64,000 nt of DNA from Staphylococcus hominis subsp. hominis (GCF_002901845.1 NZ_PPQE01000025.1:947686-1011685); one strand, 5' to 3'. Shown: positions 19,563 through 31,739, counted from the first letter of the stretch. The notes: generated by a model from the letters alone, not told the origin. A program made the numbers and translations.

Positions 19563-21323
19563 TTAAAGGACATTTGCATACCCTTCAAAAATTCTACCTT
19601 GATTTGCATCAACAGTAACTAATAAGTCATTTTTCAATTCTTTCGTTGCATTTTCAACACCAATAATAGTTGGGATACCTTGTTCAAGCCCAACGATTGC
19701 ACTTGGTGATGTTATACCGTTTTCTTCAGTAATTAAACCTGCAGCTTTTTCAACATATGGAACATAGCTTTCGTCTATTGAATTAGTCACAATAATTGAT
19801 TGACTTAGGTCTTTTCCTTCTAAATCACTAGCAGTTTTAGAAATCACTGTTTTACCAGTTGTTGATCCACGACCAACACCTTGACCTTTAGCAATTTCAT
19901 CACCTACTAAATGTAATTTCATCATATTAGTCGTACCTTTTTCACCAGTTGGAACGCCAGCAGTAATGATAATTAAATCACCATTACCAACTTTTTCAGT
20001 AGCAACAGCTGTTGCTACTGCATTATTTAATAAATCATCTGTTGTTTTACGTCCTTTTTTAACAACTGGATATGCACCCCATACTAGTGCTAATTGTCTT
20101 GCAGTATGTTCACTAGGTGTTACTGCAATAATATCTGAATGTGGACGATATTTAGAAATTGTAATCGCTGTTGAACCACTTTCAGTTGCAGCTACAATTG
20201 CTTTAACATTTAAATTTAGAGCAGTATGTGCTACAGACACACCAATCGCATTTACTAATGATGTTTCTACTAATTTAGTACGATCAGATAATAATTTTTT
20301 GTAATCTTGAGCAGCTTCAGCTGAAATTGCAATATTTCTCATTGTTTTAACTGCTTCTTCAGGATATTGTCCTGCAGCTGTTTCACCAGATAACATAACT
20401 GCATCTGTACCATCATAGATTGCATTAGCAACGTCACTTGCTTCAGCTCTTGTTGCACGTGGATTACGTTGCATTGAATCAAGCATTTGAGTTGCAGTAA
20501 TAACAGGTTTTCCTAATTTATTACATTTTCTAATTAAATCTTTTTGAACGATTGGCACAGATTCAGGTGGAATTTCAACACCCATGTCACCACGAGCAAC
20601 CATTAAACCATCAGATACTTCTAAAATTTCTTCGATATTATCAATACCTTCTTGGTTTTCAATTTTAGGGAAGATAGTAATATTATCATTATTTTCTTGT
20701 TCTAAAATTTCGCGAATATCTAATACATCACTAGGACGACGTACAAAGCTTGCTGCAATGTAATCAATATCTTCTTTAATACCAAATTTAATATCTGCAG
20801 CATCTTTATCAGTGATACCAGGTAAGTTTACTTTAACACCAGGTAAGTTTACACCTTTTTTATTTTTTAATTCACCAGTGTTTAAGATATCACATTTAAC
20901 TTCGCCTTTATCTTTATCAATATCTTTAACTTGTAATTCTACTAAACCATCATCTAATAAAATGTATGATCCAATTTGAACATCATTAATTAAATCTTCA
21001 TATGTGACTGAGAATTTCTCAGGTGTACCTTCAACTTGAGACATACTCACAATAACTTCTTTACCTTTTTCAAGTACAATTAAGCCGTCTTTCATATCAT
21101 GTGTACGAATTTCAGGTCCTTTAGTATCTAATAAAATACCAATAGTTTTACCTAATTTTTTAGATACTTTACGAATTGAATCAATACGTGCTTTATGTTC
21201 TTCATGACTACCATGAGAGAAATTTAAACGCGCAACGTTCATTCCAGCATTCATTAATTTTTCTAACATTTCCTCAGACTCTGAAGCAGGTCCTATAGTA
21301 CATACAATTTTAGTCTTTCTCAT
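19563..21323 (-). CDS. pyk: Pyruvate kinase
   Basis: Pyk makes pyruvate and ATP from phosphoenolpyruvate and ADP, the last step of glycolysis. The 586 residues begin [14 protein letters not shown]. They contain the active-site segment [10 protein letters not shown] (catalytic Lys), [10 protein letters not shown] and the TATQML strand. They are about 110 residues longer than minimal pyruvate kinases because of a C-terminal PEP-utiliser-like domain (about 475-586), normal in Bacillus and Staphylococcus. The ATG follows TAGGAGGC. It lies 17 bases after pfkA and shares its operon. Confidence 0.97.
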   Translation of the reverse strand: MRKTKIVCTIGPASESEEMLEKLMNAGMNVARLNFSHGSHEEHKARIDSIRKVSKKLGKTIGILLDTKGPEIRTHDMKDGLIVLEKGKEVIVSMSQVEGTPEKFSVTYEDLINDVQIGSYILLDDGLVELQVKDIDKDKGEVKCDILNTGELKNKKGVNLPGVKVNLPGITDKDAADIKFGIKEDIDYIAASFVRRPSDVLDIREILEQENNDNITIFPKIENQEGIDNIEEILEVSDGLMVARGDMGVEIPPESVPIVQKDLIRKCNKLGKPVITATQMLDSMQRNPRATRAEASDVANAIYDGTDAVMLSGETAAGQYPEEAVKTMRNIAISAEAAQDYKKLLSDRTKLVETSLVNAIGVSVAHTALNLNVKAIVAATESGSTAITISKYRPHSDIIAVTPSEHTARQLALVWGAYPVVKKGRKTTDDLLNNAVATAVATEKVGNGDLIIITAGVPTGEKGTTNMMKLHLVGDEIAKGQGVGRGSTTGKTVISKTASDLEGKDLSQSIIVTNSIDESYVPYVEKAAGLITEENGITSPSAIVGLEQGIPTIIGVENATKELKNDLLVTVDANQGRIFEGYANVL

Positions 21324-21340
21324 TATAAAAGCCTCCTAAA

Positions 21341-22363
<1,023 letters not shown>

Positions 22364-22434
22364 TTATTATCTATTCCATTAATATTAATAGATTATATAT
22401 ATGTAAACGTTTTAAATTTTTAATTTAATTTATA

Positions 22435-22475
22435 TAAAAAAATGACTAGAAATTTAATTAAAATTTCTAGTCATT
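22435..22475 (-). terminator. accDA terminator
   Basis: AATGACTAGAAATTT and AAATTTCTAGTCATT form a perfect 15-base stem followed on the minus strand by a T run, just after the accA stop. Confidence 0.85.
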
Positions 22476-22480
22476 CTGTG

Positions 22481-23425
22481 TTAATTAATAAAAGTACCAA
22501 TATTTCTAAACTTATTAAATCGATGATTCGCTAAAGCTTGTCCATCTAATTTATTTAATTCATTAAGCTGATGAATAAAAGATTGTTTAATTTGTTTTGC
22601 TTGAAAAACGATGTCTTTATGAGCGCCACCTTGTGGTTCAGTAATAACTTCATCTATCACGTTTAATTCCAGTAAATCTTTTGCAGTAATTTTCATCGTT
22701 TCAGCAGCCATTTTTGCTAAAGAGCTATCTTTCCAAAGTAATGCTGCCGCCCCTTCTGGAGAAATAACAGAATAAGTACTATTTTCAAGCATTAATAATT
22801 TATTAGTTATACCAATACCAAGCGCACCACCACTTCCACCTTCACCGATGACAACACCAATCACAGGTACTTTAAGCGAAGCCATCTCAATTAAATTTTT
22901 CGCAATTGATTCACTTTGCCCTCGTTCTTCAGCGGCTTTTCCCGGATATGCACCTTTCGTATCAATAAACGTAAAAATAGGACGCTTAAATTTTTCAGCT
23001 TGTTTCATTAAGCGTAAAGCTTTACGGTAACCTTCAGGATGAGCCATTCCAAAATTACGATAAATATTATCTTTAGTATCTTTCCCTCGTTGCTGACCTA
23101 TGATAGTTACCGGTTGATTGTTGAGATATCCTATTCCACCAATCATCGCAGGATCATCTCTAAAATTACGATCTCCATGTAATTCAATGAATGAGTCGAA
23201 GATATATGGAATATAATCAAGTGTTGTAGGTCTTTCTTGAAGTCTTGCAATTTGTACTCGATCCCAAGGTTTTAAATTGGTATATATTTTTTTTCTTTCT
23301 CTTTCCAAAGAGGCTTCTAACAAGTCAATTTCATCTTGTAAGTCGACGTCATTTTTTTCTTGAGATTCCTTCAATGAATTAATCTTTTCTTTAATCTCAT
23401 ATAAAGATTTCTCGAAATCAAGCAT
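22481..23425 (-). CDS. accA: Acetyl-CoA carboxylase carboxyltransferase, alpha subunit
   Basis: AccA with AccD transfers the carboxyl group from biotin to acetyl-CoA, giving malonyl-CoA for fatty acid synthesis. The 314 residues have an N-terminal helical stretch ([10 protein letters not shown]), [13 protein letters not shown] contacts ([10 protein letters not shown]), and the crotonase-fold oxyanion region [12 protein letters not shown]. The start overlaps the end of accD by eight bases, and its GAGGTGA ribosome site is inside accD, so the subunits are made together. Confidence 0.96.
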   Translation of the reverse strand: MLDFEKSLYEIKEKINSLKESQEKNDVDLQDEIDLLEASLERERKKIYTNLKPWDRVQIARLQERPTTLDYIPYIFDSFIELHGDRNFRDDPAMIGGIGYLNNQPVTIIGQQRGKDTKDNIYRNFGMAHPEGYRKALRLMKQAEKFKRPIFTFIDTKGAYPGKAAEERGQSESIAKNLIEMASLKVPVIGVVIGEGGSGGALGIGITNKLLMLENSTYSVISPEGAAALLWKDSSLAKMAAETMKITAKDLLELNVIDEVITEPQGGAHKDIVFQAKQIKQSFIHQLNELNKLDGQALANHRFNKFRNIGTFIN

Positions 23426-24284
23426 TCGTCTTCACCTCTTGATGTAGTTTTAAAATTTCAGAAAGTGTTGCTTTCATGTCTTTTCTATGCACAACTTTAT
23501 CTAATTGACCATGTTCTAATAAAAACTCAGCAGTTTGAAAATCTTCCGGCAATTTTTCGTTAATTGTTTGTTCTATCACTCTACGTCCAGCAAAACCGAT
23601 TAAAGCTTTAGGTTCGCTTAGGTTAATATCACCCACAGAAGCAAAACTAGCTGATACACCACCAGTAGTAGGATGTGTTAAATATGAAACATATAATAAT
23701 CCAGCATCAGAATGTCGTTTTAATGATACACTTGTTTTTCCCATTTGCATTAATGAAATAATACCTTCTTGCATTCTGGCACCACCACTTGCAGAAAATA
23801 ATACAAATGGTAACCGATGTTCAGTACAATAATCAACGATTCTACAGATTTTTTCCCCTACGACTGAACCCATACTTCCCATTCTAAATCGTGAGTCCAT
23901 GACTGCAATACCATATTTCACGCCATCTAATTCTGCTGTACCAGTTACGATGGCTTCATTTAAACCCGTTTTCTTTTGATCTTTTTCGACTTTTTCTTGA
24001 TAGCCAGGAAAATCCAAAGGATTAGAAGAAACCATTTCTTTATCGAATTCTTTGAACGAATTTTCATCTGAAATAGCTTCTATTCTTTTGTACGCAGGAA
24101 GTGCAATATGATGATCACAATTAAAGCATACATTTAAATTTTCAGTTAGTTCTTTTGTATACATTATTTTTTTACAATTAGGACATTTAGTCATGATGCC
24201 TGCTGGTACGTCATTTTGTTTAGAATCCGGTACCGTTAAATATTTCTTTTTTTTACTACTTCTATTAAAAAAATCTTTAAACAT
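23418..24284 (-). CDS. accD: Acetyl-CoA carboxylase carboxyltransferase, beta subunit
   Basis: AccD is the zinc-bearing partner of AccA. The 288 residues begin [10 protein letters not shown] and show a four-cysteine zinc ribbon (Cys34, Cys37, Cys53, Cys56) and the oxyanion segment [12 protein letters not shown]. The ATG at 24284 follows GGAGG closely enough; an upstream in-frame start would add nine residues but includes that ribosome site. Upstream lies the decayed malic enzyme gene, then dnaE, so accDA must have its own promoter or read-through from dnaE. Confidence 0.95.
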   Translation of the reverse strand: MFKDFFNRSSKKKKYLTVPDSKQNDVPAGIMTKCPNCKKIMYTKELTENLNVCFNCDHHIALPAYKRIEAISDENSFKEFDKEMVSSNPLDFPGYQEKVEKDQKKTGLNEAIVTGTAELDGVKYGIAVMDSRFRMGSMGSVVGEKICRIVDYCTEHRLPFVLFSASGGARMQEGIISLMQMGKTSVSLKRHSDAGLLYVSYLTHPTTGGVSASFASVGDINLSEPKALIGFAGRRVIEQTINEKLPEDFQTAEFLLEHGQLDKVVHRKDMKATLSEILKLHQEVKTNA

Positions 24285-24392
24285 GCGTAAACCTCCGCAT
24301 AACTCACTCAATAATTTCGTTATTTTAAATAGTTACTTTTAAATTCGCTTACTTTATTTTAAATCTATTAACTTCATTGTTTTATCATATAC

Positions 24393-24676
24393 TTATTGGA
24401 AATCTACTTCAATACATGCAACACCTAATTCTATAACAGATCGTGTTAAATCTCGTGTCACTGATGGTGCCACTCTTTAATCGAAAGGAGTAGTTTCAAT
24501 ATCTAAGATATCTTTAAAAATACCTAGAAAAGCTAATATCTTATTAACTTGATTTGAAAAATAAGGTCGTCTCGTTCCTACTACTTTAGCACTACTTCTT
24601 TCGCATCATCAGGTTTGATTTCTAATTTACCTTGATTCTCTTTATGCATTTGTAATGCATCGTCTCTTAAAGACAT
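24393..24676 (-). pseudogene. Remnant of a malic enzyme gene
   Basis: On the minus strand an ATG at 24676 opens MSLRDDALQMHKENQGKLEI, the typical N-terminus of bacterial malic enzyme, and stops after about 30 codons. After a frame change, the next stretch reads SNQVNKILAFLGIFKDILDI, matching the NAD-site region (PNQVNNVLAFPxIFRGALD) of the family. Then comes PFD, a stop, and RVAPSV, matching the conserved PFDPRVAP. The bulk of the roughly 400-codon gene between these pieces is missing. In S. aureus an intact malic enzyme gene sits at this place between accD and dnaE. The order and strand of the fragments agree with decay in place. Confidence 0.85.
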
Positions 24677-24869
24677 TCAATCAAATTCTAATTGATTTAT
24701 AATTAAATTACTTTTGAAAAGAGGGATTTTTGTAACAATTAAGTTCAATTTTAAAAATCTTTTTATATGTTACATGTTATTAAATCAAGAGATAAAAAAA
24801 TCAATAAAATTATTAATTCTTCTTTATAACCATCAACTAACTATATCATAATTTTTTTGCATATAAAAG

Positions 24870-27800
24870 TTATATAATTCTGATGTCACTTGGCTTGAAC
24901 ATCTTTATAAACCTTTCGACTTGTTCCATTTCTTTTTGTAAAAATCCTAAAGATTGAGTTTGTTGTTGCATTTCATTAAATAAAACTACTTCTAAATCGT
25001 TATGTGTAGTCTGATCTATTAAAAATGATTTAATATCTTCTAATTGATTGACGTTTTTAATCACTATTTGTTTGGCTTGAGATAATTTGTTATTTTCAAA
25101 GTCGTTAATTGTATCCATATTTTGAATGATAATTTGTCTCTTTTGATTTCGTTCTTCAAATTTGCCATGAACGACTAGAATATCATTTTGTTGTTGAATC
25201 ATTGTCTCATATTGTTTGTACTTATCTGGAAACAAAACACCATCAATAGTGGTTCTACCATCATCTAGAACTAAGAACGCCATATGTTGTCCAGTTTTTG
25301 TTCTTATTTGCTTAAATTGATTAACCTGAACAAGTATAGGTTGATAATCTAAACTATTCTTAATCGTAAAAATACCTAAATATTGTTTGATATAAAATAG
25401 TTTTTCAACTGGATGGTTAGAAATATAAAATCCTAAGTATTCTTTTTCATAAGCACTAATGATTTGATCACTGAATTCTTCTTTATCTTCATAGGATTGC
25501 TTTGGTGTTAACATATTAAATAAAAATTCATCTTGTTCAACATTCGAAACTTGATCGATAACTTCGTCAATTGTAGATAATAGTGTTGATCTAGTTTTAC
25601 CAAATGAATCAAATGCGCCCACACATATTAATGCTTCTAACAATTTTCTAGTTTTAATTCTTTTAGGAATTCTTCTGGTGAAATCAAAAAAGTCTTTATA
25701 CAATCCATTTTCAATTCGTTCGTCTACTATAGATTTGACGCTTTGATATCCGACACCTTTTATTGCGCCCAACGATAAATAAATATTTTTTTCTGTCGCT
25801 TTGTAAAACCAATGACTTTTATTAATATCTGGAGGTAAAATATTTAAACTTTGAGTTTTAGCTTCTTCTATTATTATTGCCGTTTTTGTTTCATTACCTA
25901 TAACATTACTAAGAATATTCGCGTAGAAATAATTAGGATAATGCACTTTTAAATAAGCCATGATATATGCAATTTTAGAATAACTCACCGCATGAGCTCT
26001 AGGAAAACCATAATCCGCAAATTTTAATATTAGTTCGAAAATACGTTCACTAATTGATGCATCATAATTATTACTTACAGCCCCTTCAATAAAGTGTTGA
26101 CGTTCACTTTCTAGGATAGCTCTATTTTTTTTACTCATTGCACGTCTTAATATATCTGCTTGACCATAACTAAAATTAGCGAATTGACTAGCAATTTGCA
26201 TGATTTGTTCTTGATAAATAATGACGCCATATGTCTTCTTTAAAATAGGCTCCAAATCAGGATGTAAGTATTTAATGTCACTTTGACGATGTCTTCTTGA
26301 TATGTATGTAGGTATTTCTTGCATTGGACCGGGTCTATACAATGATGTTACAGCAACAATATCTTCAAAGTGTTCAGGCTGTAATTCCATCAATACTTTT
26401 CTAACACCTTCTGATTCTAATTGAAATATACCTGTAGTGTTTCCTAGAGACAATAATTTAAATACTTTTTGATCATTAAAAGGGAGTCGTTCTATATCGA
26501 TATCAATATTTAAATCTTTTTTTACTTGAGTGATAATTTGATGAATAATTGATAAATTTCTAAGACCAAGAAAATCAATTTTTAATAAACCTAATCGTTC
26601 TGCTTCAGTCATTGTCCATTGAGTCAATATACCTGTATCCCCCATTGTTAAAGGAGCAAAATGATACAATGGTTTATCATTAATAATTATTCCTGCAGCA
26701 TGGGTAGATGTATGACGTGGTAAGCCCTCTAGTTTTTTACTAATTTCAAACCATTTTTCATGACGATAACTTTTATGAACAAATGCTTTAAATTTTTCAT
26801 TTTGATAGGCTTCTTCTAGTGTAATACCTAATTGATGTGGGATTAAATTCGATATTTCATTTAACGTTTTTTCGTCAAAACCAATAATACGGCCTACATC
26901 TCTCGCTACAGCCCTTGCTAATAAGTGACCAAAAGTGACGATGCCCGATACGTGATATTGACCATACTTTTCTTGTACGTACTGAATCACTTTTTCTCTT
27001 CTCGTATCCTCAAAATCAATATCAATATCTGGCATAGTGACACGTTCTGGATTTAAAAAGCGCTCGAATAATAAATCAAATTTAATTGGATCAATAGTCG
27101 TGATACCTAATAAGTAACTAACTAAAGATCCTGCAGATGAACCACGTCCAGGTCCAACCATCACATCATGCGTTTTAGCAAAATGTATTAAGTCGCTCAC
27201 TATCAAAAAATAATCTTCGAATCCCATATTCGTTATTATTGAATATTCATGATGTAATCGGTCAATATATCGCTGATCTTTATCTAATTTAAATTCTTTA
27301 AGATTATATTTTAACTTTTCTAAAAGATAGGATTTAGCACTTTGTTGATTGGGCGTTTTAAAGTTAGGCAATAGATTTTGATGGTATTGAATTTCTGCGT
27401 TACACTCATCAGCTAAAGCCTTTGTATTAGCTATTATTTTTTCAGACAACTGAAGTTCTTTAATATTTTCACTAGTTGGAAAATATTCATGAGCATCCTT
27501 GATATCATTTACTAAATCCAATTTTGTATTGTTTTTTATTGCTTTTAATGCAAGTATTGTATCTGCATCTTCAGGATTTAAATATCTTGCATTATTAAGA
27601 AAGACAATTTTATCGTCTGAAAAATCTAATTGACTTGTATGATTTATAAATACTGACTCATTATTCTTTAGTGTTTGAATTAACGATTGATGAGACGCAT
27701 TAGCATCTTTAAAAACAATAGCAAGATGGTAACTATATTTTTGTAGCCATTTTAGGGGTATCGTAGTCTTTTGTTTCATATTAATTGCAGAAGAAAGTTG

Positions 27801-28073
27801 ATACAGAGCATGGAGACCTTCATTATTCTTTGCGAATAATATGGTTTCAATTGTGCTAATTTCATCAGAAACCATTACAGTCATTCCAAATATTGGCTTA
27901 ATTCCCTCATTAACACATGCGTCATAAAACTTAGGGAAGCCATATAATACGTTCGTATCCGTAATTGCAAGTGCTTGATATCCATTTGCTTTTGCCTTTG
28001 ATACGACATCGTTAATTTTTAAACTTGAATATAATAAATCATATGTTGAATGAATATTCAAATGTACAAACAT
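24870..28073 (-). CDS. dnaE: DNA polymerase III alpha subunit DnaE
   Basis: This is the error-prone-capable DnaE-type replicative polymerase of low-GC Gram-positives, which extends RNA primers before PolC takes over. The 1067 residues carry an N-terminal PHP domain (FVHLNIHSTYDLLYS), the C-family active site with GPGRGSSAGS and PDIDIDFED, finger motifs such as SLYRPGPM and FPRAHAVSYS, and a C-terminal OB-fold. There is no internal 3'-5' exonuclease insert, which separates it from PolC. The ATG follows GAAAGGA. It is co-oriented with nrnA and ytoI upstream. Confidence 0.96.
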   Translation of the reverse strand: MFVHLNIHSTYDLLYSSLKINDVVSKAKANGYQALAITDTNVLYGFPKFYDACVNEGIKPIFGMTVMVSDEISTIETILFAKNNEGLHALYQLSSAINMKQKTTIPLKWLQKYSYHLAIVFKDANASHQSLIQTLKNNESVFINHTSQLDFSDDKIVFLNNARYLNPEDADTILALKAIKNNTKLDLVNDIKDAHEYFPTSENIKELQLSEKIIANTKALADECNAEIQYHQNLLPNFKTPNQQSAKSYLLEKLKYNLKEFKLDKDQRYIDRLHHEYSIITNMGFEDYFLIVSDLIHFAKTHDVMVGPGRGSSAGSLVSYLLGITTIDPIKFDLLFERFLNPERVTMPDIDIDFEDTRREKVIQYVQEKYGQYHVSGIVTFGHLLARAVARDVGRIIGFDEKTLNEISNLIPHQLGITLEEAYQNEKFKAFVHKSYRHEKWFEISKKLEGLPRHTSTHAAGIIINDKPLYHFAPLTMGDTGILTQWTMTEAERLGLLKIDFLGLRNLSIIHQIITQVKKDLNIDIDIERLPFNDQKVFKLLSLGNTTGIFQLESEGVRKVLMELQPEHFEDIVAVTSLYRPGPMQEIPTYISRRHRQSDIKYLHPDLEPILKKTYGVIIYQEQIMQIASQFANFSYGQADILRRAMSKKNRAILESERQHFIEGAVSNNYDASISERIFELILKFADYGFPRAHAVSYSKIAYIMAYLKVHYPNYFYANILSNVIGNETKTAIIIEEAKTQSLNILPPDINKSHWFYKATEKNIYLSLGAIKGVGYQSVKSIVDERIENGLYKDFFDFTRRIPKRIKTRKLLEALICVGAFDSFGKTRSTLLSTIDEVIDQVSNVEQDEFLFNMLTPKQSYEDKEEFSDQIISAYEKEYLGFYISNHPVEKLFYIKQYLGIFTIKNSLDYQPILVQVNQFKQIRTKTGQHMAFLVLDDGRTTIDGVLFPDKYKQYETMIQQQNDILVVHGKFEERNQKRQIIIQNMDTINDFENNKLSQAKQIVIKNVNQLEDIKSFLIDQTTHNDLEVVLFNEMQQQTQSLGFLQKEMEQVERFIKMFKPSDIRII

Positions 28074-28093
28074 GTATGACTTCCTTTCGTAAT

Positions 28094-29032
28094 TTATAGT
28101 TTTTGGCGCAAGGCTTCACCTAAAATCTCAAATTGTTCCCAATTTTCAACAGAGACTCCAGATGCATTTGGATGTCCTCCACCGCCAAATTGATTAGCTA
28201 TATCATTGATAGTAATTCCTTTAGAACGTAATCGACATCTAATTTGATCACCTTCATCAACACCAAACATCCATATTTTTAGACCTTTGATATCCGCTAC
28301 AGTGTTAACAAACTGAGATGCTTCGTTAGGTGCAATTTGAAATCTGTTTAGGACATCTTTAGTAATCTTTATTTGACAATATTGATGATTTTCACTTAAT
28401 TGGAAATTTTGCAAAATATATCCTTGAAATGGCATAAGTTTTGGATCTTTCTCACCCAATTGATTTAATACATCATTATGATTAAATGGAAATTCTAGCA
28501 AACGACTAGCAACATTCATAGTATGTGGTGTGGTATTACTAAATAAAAAACGACCTGTGTCTCCGACAATTCCTAAATATAGAACACGTGCGACAGATTC
28601 ATCGATAATATTAATATCATTAAAATGTGTAATAAAATCAAAAATAATTTCACTGGTTGAACTTGCATTGGTATCGACATAATTTATTCTGCCATATTGA
28701 TCAGTAGCAGGATGGTGATCAATTTTAATTAAATCTTTGCCTTGATTAAATCTCTGATCATCAATACGAGGTGCATTTGCTGTGTCACAAACAATCACTA
28801 GAGCGTTTTGATACATATCATCTCTAACTCTGTCTAAGTCCCCTATAAATGCTAAAGAAGATTGTGGTTGTCCAACTGCATAAATAGACTTTTCTGGAAA
28901 TTTACATTGCAAATAATATTTTAAGCCTAACTGTGAACCATATGCATCTGGATCAGGTCGAACGTGTCTATGAATAATAACAGTTTCATATTTATCAATT
29001 TCATTCATTATTTTATTAAAAATTTCTACCAT
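28094..29032 (-). CDS. nrnA: Oligoribonuclease / pAp phosphatase NrnA
   Basis: NrnA degrades very short oligonucleotides (nanoRNA) and dephosphorylates 3'-phosphoadenosine 5'-phosphate. The 312 residues show the DHH phosphoesterase motifs [19 protein letters not shown] and DHHPATD, and the C-terminal DHHA1 motif [10 protein letters not shown]. The ATG follows AAAGGAGA. It lies 20 bases before dnaE, an arrangement shared with Bacillus (ytqI-dnaE). Confidence 0.94.
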   Translation of the reverse strand: MVEIFNKIMNEIDKYETVIIHRHVRPDPDAYGSQLGLKYYLQCKFPEKSIYAVGQPQSSLAFIGDLDRVRDDMYQNALVIVCDTANAPRIDDQRFNQGKDLIKIDHHPATDQYGRINYVDTNASSTSEIIFDFITHFNDINIIDESVARVLYLGIVGDTGRFLFSNTTPHTMNVASRLLEFPFNHNDVLNQLGEKDPKLMPFQGYILQNFQLSENHQYCQIKITKDVLNRFQIAPNEASQFVNTVADIKGLKIWMFGVDEGDQIRCRLRSKGITINDIANQFGGGGHPNASGVSVENWEQFEILGEALRQKL

Positions 29033-29062
29033 TTCTTTTCTCCTTTAATTTCAAAAACTATT

Positions 29063-30361
29063 TTAAATATCTTCAAACATTTGACATATGATCATTGCAT
29101 TTGCAACTTTCTCATTTTTGCAAGTCATAGTGACCTCTAATTTAGCAAAATTTCTTCCTACATCTAACATGTTATACTTTACATCAAGTGTACTTTCAAT
29201 TGCGACATTTTTAATATAAATAATATTCAAGCTTTCAATCATAACATCTACTTTTTTATACTTACGCAATTCATGTTTAATTGTTTCTTCAATAATTGCG
29301 ACACATATTGCTTTACTCAACGTACCATATTGGTTGGTTAAAACTGGTGAAATTTTAACTGACGTTTCATTATGATTTATTGAGATGTGTTTAGCAATTT
29401 GATCGATAATGGTTTCTCCAATTTGATGTTGTCTTCCAATTAATTGCATTGCTTTTAACACATCATTTCGTGTAATAACACCTATTGCTTTTTTATTTCT
29501 TGTTGTGACAGGTAAAATTTCAATTCCTTCCCAAATCATTATATGAGCACAACTCGCTACTGTAGTTGTTAATTCAACATTGATAGGTCGTCTTGTCATG
29601 ACTTTATTCATCCTATCATCTTCGTTCATATGAATAACTTCTTTACTCGTTACAATTCCCACAAGTTTCCAATCTTTATTTACTACTGGAAAACGAGAAT
29701 GCCCTGTGACTTTTGCACGAGAAATATAGTCGTCTAAACCCATTTCATCGAACACTACCGTCATATCATTGATAGGTTTTACGATATCTTCAACAATAAG
29801 TATTTCTTTTCTTATCATTTGATTATACATGGCTCTATTAATGATATTAGCTACTAAAAATGTATCATAATTTGAAGAAATAATAGGTAGTTCTTGTTTA
29901 TTTGCATAATCAATAATATTTTGAGCTGTACTAAATCCACCGGTAATAAGTATACCGCTTCCTCTTTTTAATGCTTCCATCTGAACTTCAGGACGGTTAC
30001 CTACAATTAATAACGTTTGATTTCCAATATACTTTACTACATCTTTTAGTTCCATAGCTCCTATTGCAAATTTACTAACAGTTTTATTTAAACCACTTTT
30101 GCCACTTATGATGTCACCTTCAATAATATTCACAATTTCTTGAAAAGTAAGATGTTCAATTTGTTCACGACTCTTTTTATCTATCCGAACCGTACCTACT
30201 CTATCGATGGTAGTTACAAAGCCAAGTTGACTAGCATCTTTAATTGCTCTATAAGCAGTCCCTTCAGAAACATTCATTACTTTGGCTATTTTTCTAACTG
30301 AAATTTTTTGTCCTATATTTAATGATTCTATATAGGATACAATTTGTTCATGTTTAGTCAT
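29063..30361 (-). CDS. ytoI: HTH, DRTGG and CBS-domain regulator, YtoI family
   Basis: The 432-residue protein has an N-terminal winged-helix-like HTH (KISVRKIAKVMNVSEGTAYR, about 17-36), a DRTGG domain (about 70-180), two CBS motifs (about 190-310) and a C-terminal hotdog fold. This layout suggests a nucleotide- or metabolite-sensing transcription factor; the ligand and targets are unknown. I start it at the ATG at 30361 after GAAGAGGG, rather than a TTG two codons earlier. It heads ytoI-nrnA-dnaE. A palindrome covers its presumed transcription start (see separate entry). Confidence 0.85.
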   Translation of the reverse strand: MTKHEQIVSYIESLNIGQKISVRKIAKVMNVSEGTAYRAIKDASQLGFVTTIDRVGTVRIDKKSREQIEHLTFQEIVNIIEGDIISGKSGLNKTVSKFAIGAMELKDVVKYIGNQTLLIVGNRPEVQMEALKRGSGILITGGFSTAQNIIDYANKQELPIISSNYDTFLVANIINRAMYNQMIRKEILIVEDIVKPINDMTVVFDEMGLDDYISRAKVTGHSRFPVVNKDWKLVGIVTSKEVIHMNEDDRMNKVMTRRPINVELTTTVASCAHIMIWEGIEILPVTTRNKKAIGVITRNDVLKAMQLIGRQHQIGETIIDQIAKHISINHNETSVKISPVLTNQYGTLSKAICVAIIEETIKHELRKYKKVDVMIESLNIIYIKNVAIESTLDVKYNMLDVGRNFAKLEVTMTCKNEKVANAMIICQMFEDI

Positions 30362-30379
30362 TTTCAACCCTCTTCATTT

Positions 30380-30403
30380 TTAGACAATGTCTAATATATT
30401 ATA
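30380..30403 (-). promoter_or_regulatory. ytoI -10 box with palindromic operator
   Basis: TATAAT (30398-30403, minus strand) is followed by TTAGACA-T-TGTCTAA (30380-30394), a perfect palindrome with 7-base arms. The predicted transcription start (about 30391) lies inside it. The gene encodes an N-terminal HTH, so self-repression is plausible. The -35 is weak. Confidence 0.55.
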
Positions 30404-30577
30404 ACTTTTTTATTTATAAAAATCGATTTGAATGTGACAAAAGTATCAAAAACTGATATATCGGTATCATTTTGTTTTTAATGTATATAAATGAAGTTAA
30501 TTTAAATAATAAAAATATAAATTTGATGGAAATATTAAATCACTAATTATATAATTAAATATAAGGAGGGATGACCT

Positions 30578-30991
30578 ATGTATAAAAACATATTACTAGG
30601 TGTAGATACTCAATTAAAAAATGACAAAGCATTGAAAGAAATTTCAAAATTAGCTGGCCCAGATACCGTTGTTACAATCATGAATGCGATTGGTGAACAA
30701 GACATCCAAGCCTCTATTAAAGGAGGTACTCACATCGAACAATTGACACATCGTCGTGATCAAGGTCTTGAACACACACGTCATACTTTAGATGATTATG
30801 GTATTAATTATGATCAAATTATCGTTCGTGGAAATCCAAAAGAGGAATTAGTGAAACATGCAAATAGTGGTAAATATGACATTGTCGTATTAAGTAACCG
30901 TAAAGCTGAACAACAAAAGAAATTTGTTTTAGGTAGTGTTAGTCATAAAGTTGCTAAACGTGCTACTATCCCTGTTTTAATAGTTAAATAA
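30578..30991 (+). CDS. Universal stress protein
   Basis: The 137-residue protein is a single UspA domain, starting MYKNILLGVDTQ and ending with the family's nucleotide-binding signature GSVSHKVAKRATIPVLIV. It is cytoplasmic and probably dimeric; its task is unknown. The ATG follows AAGGAGGG. It is divergent from ytoI. A second, longer Usp lies at 34285-34782, so the two flank the ald-pepQ block, as in S. aureus. Confidence 0.9.
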   Translation: MYKNILLGVDTQLKNDKALKEISKLAGPDTVVTIMNAIGEQDIQASIKGGTHIEQLTHRRDQGLEHTRHTLDDYGINYDQIIVRGNPKEELVKHANSGKYDIVVLSNRKAEQQKKFVLGSVSHKVAKRATIPVLIVK

Positions 30992-31003
30992 TTTTAATCT
31001 TAT

Positions 31004-31039
31004 AAAAAAAGACGGTAAATGCTATATTTGCCGTCTTTT
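31004..31039 (+). terminator. Bidirectional terminator between usp and the metallo-hydrolase gene
   Basis: AAAAAAAGACGGTAAAT and ATTTGCCGTCTTTT form a long stem with T runs on both strands, serving the convergent genes on either side. Confidence 0.85.
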
Positions 31040-31049
31040 CTATATATCA

Positions 31050-31739
31050 TTAAAATGTCACTTCATCACCAGGTTGTAAAATTTGTACTTCTCCTTGAGA
31101 TACTGCTTCTTTAAATTTCTCTGGATCTTGTTCAATTAATGGGAATGTATTGTAATGAATAGGCACTGAAATTTTAGGTTTAATGAATTCATTTATTGCA
31201 TAACTTGCATCTTCAATACCCATAGTAAAATTATCACCAATAGGAATAAAACATACATCTACCGGATGACGTTCAGCAATTAATTTCATATCGCTAAATA
31301 AACCAGTATCTCCTGCATGGTAAATCGTTTTACCTTCTGCTTCAATGATAACACCCATTGGCATACCCAAATAAATAGGTATTCCATCTTCATTAGTATA
31401 ACTTGAACTGTGGAAGGCTTGAACAAATTTTACTGTACCGAAATCAAATTTGTATTTACCTCCAATATTCATACCATGTGCGTGTTCAATTCCATGATAC
31501 GTTGTTAAATAGCCTTGGACTTCTGCAGAACCAATCACTGTAGCATGATTACGATTAGCTAATTCAACTACATCACCAAAATGATCACCATGTCCATGCG
31601 TTAAAATAATATAATCCACATCTAATGTCTGCTCATCTAAATCACTTTTATCATTACCAGAAATAAATGGATCAACAATTACTTTTTTACCATTACTTTC
31701 AAAATAAATCGTTGACTGTCCATGAAATGAAAGTTTCAT
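31050..31739 (-). CDS. Metal-dependent hydrolase, UPF0173 metallo-beta-lactamase fold
   Basis: The 229-residue protein has the metallo-beta-lactamase motif [10 protein letters not shown] (about 48-57), a second metal site near [10 protein letters not shown] and a late IHYNT motif. It is a stand-alone UPF0173 (YtkL-type) hydrolase whose substrate is not known. It lacks a signal peptide, so it should be cytoplasmic. The ATG follows TAGGAGG. It is divergent from the M24 peptidase gene. Confidence 0.9.
   Translation of the reverse strand: MKLSFHGQSTIYFESNGKKVIVDPFISGNDKSDLDEQTLDVDYIILTHGHGDHFGDVVELANRNHATVIGSAEVQGYLTTYHGIEHAHGMNIGGKYKFDFGTVKFVQAFHSSSYTNEDGIPIYLGMPMGVIIEAEGKTIYHAGDTGLFSDMKLIAERHPVDVCFIPIGDNFTMGIEDASYAINEFIKPKISVPIHYNTFPLIEQDPEKFKEAVSQGEVQILQPGDEVTF

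Noticed and set aside
22401..22415. cre-like ATGTAAACGTTTTAA before pfkA
   Set aside because: Two positions near the 3' end depart from the consensus and it lies in a very AT-rich stretch; mentioned only under pfkA.
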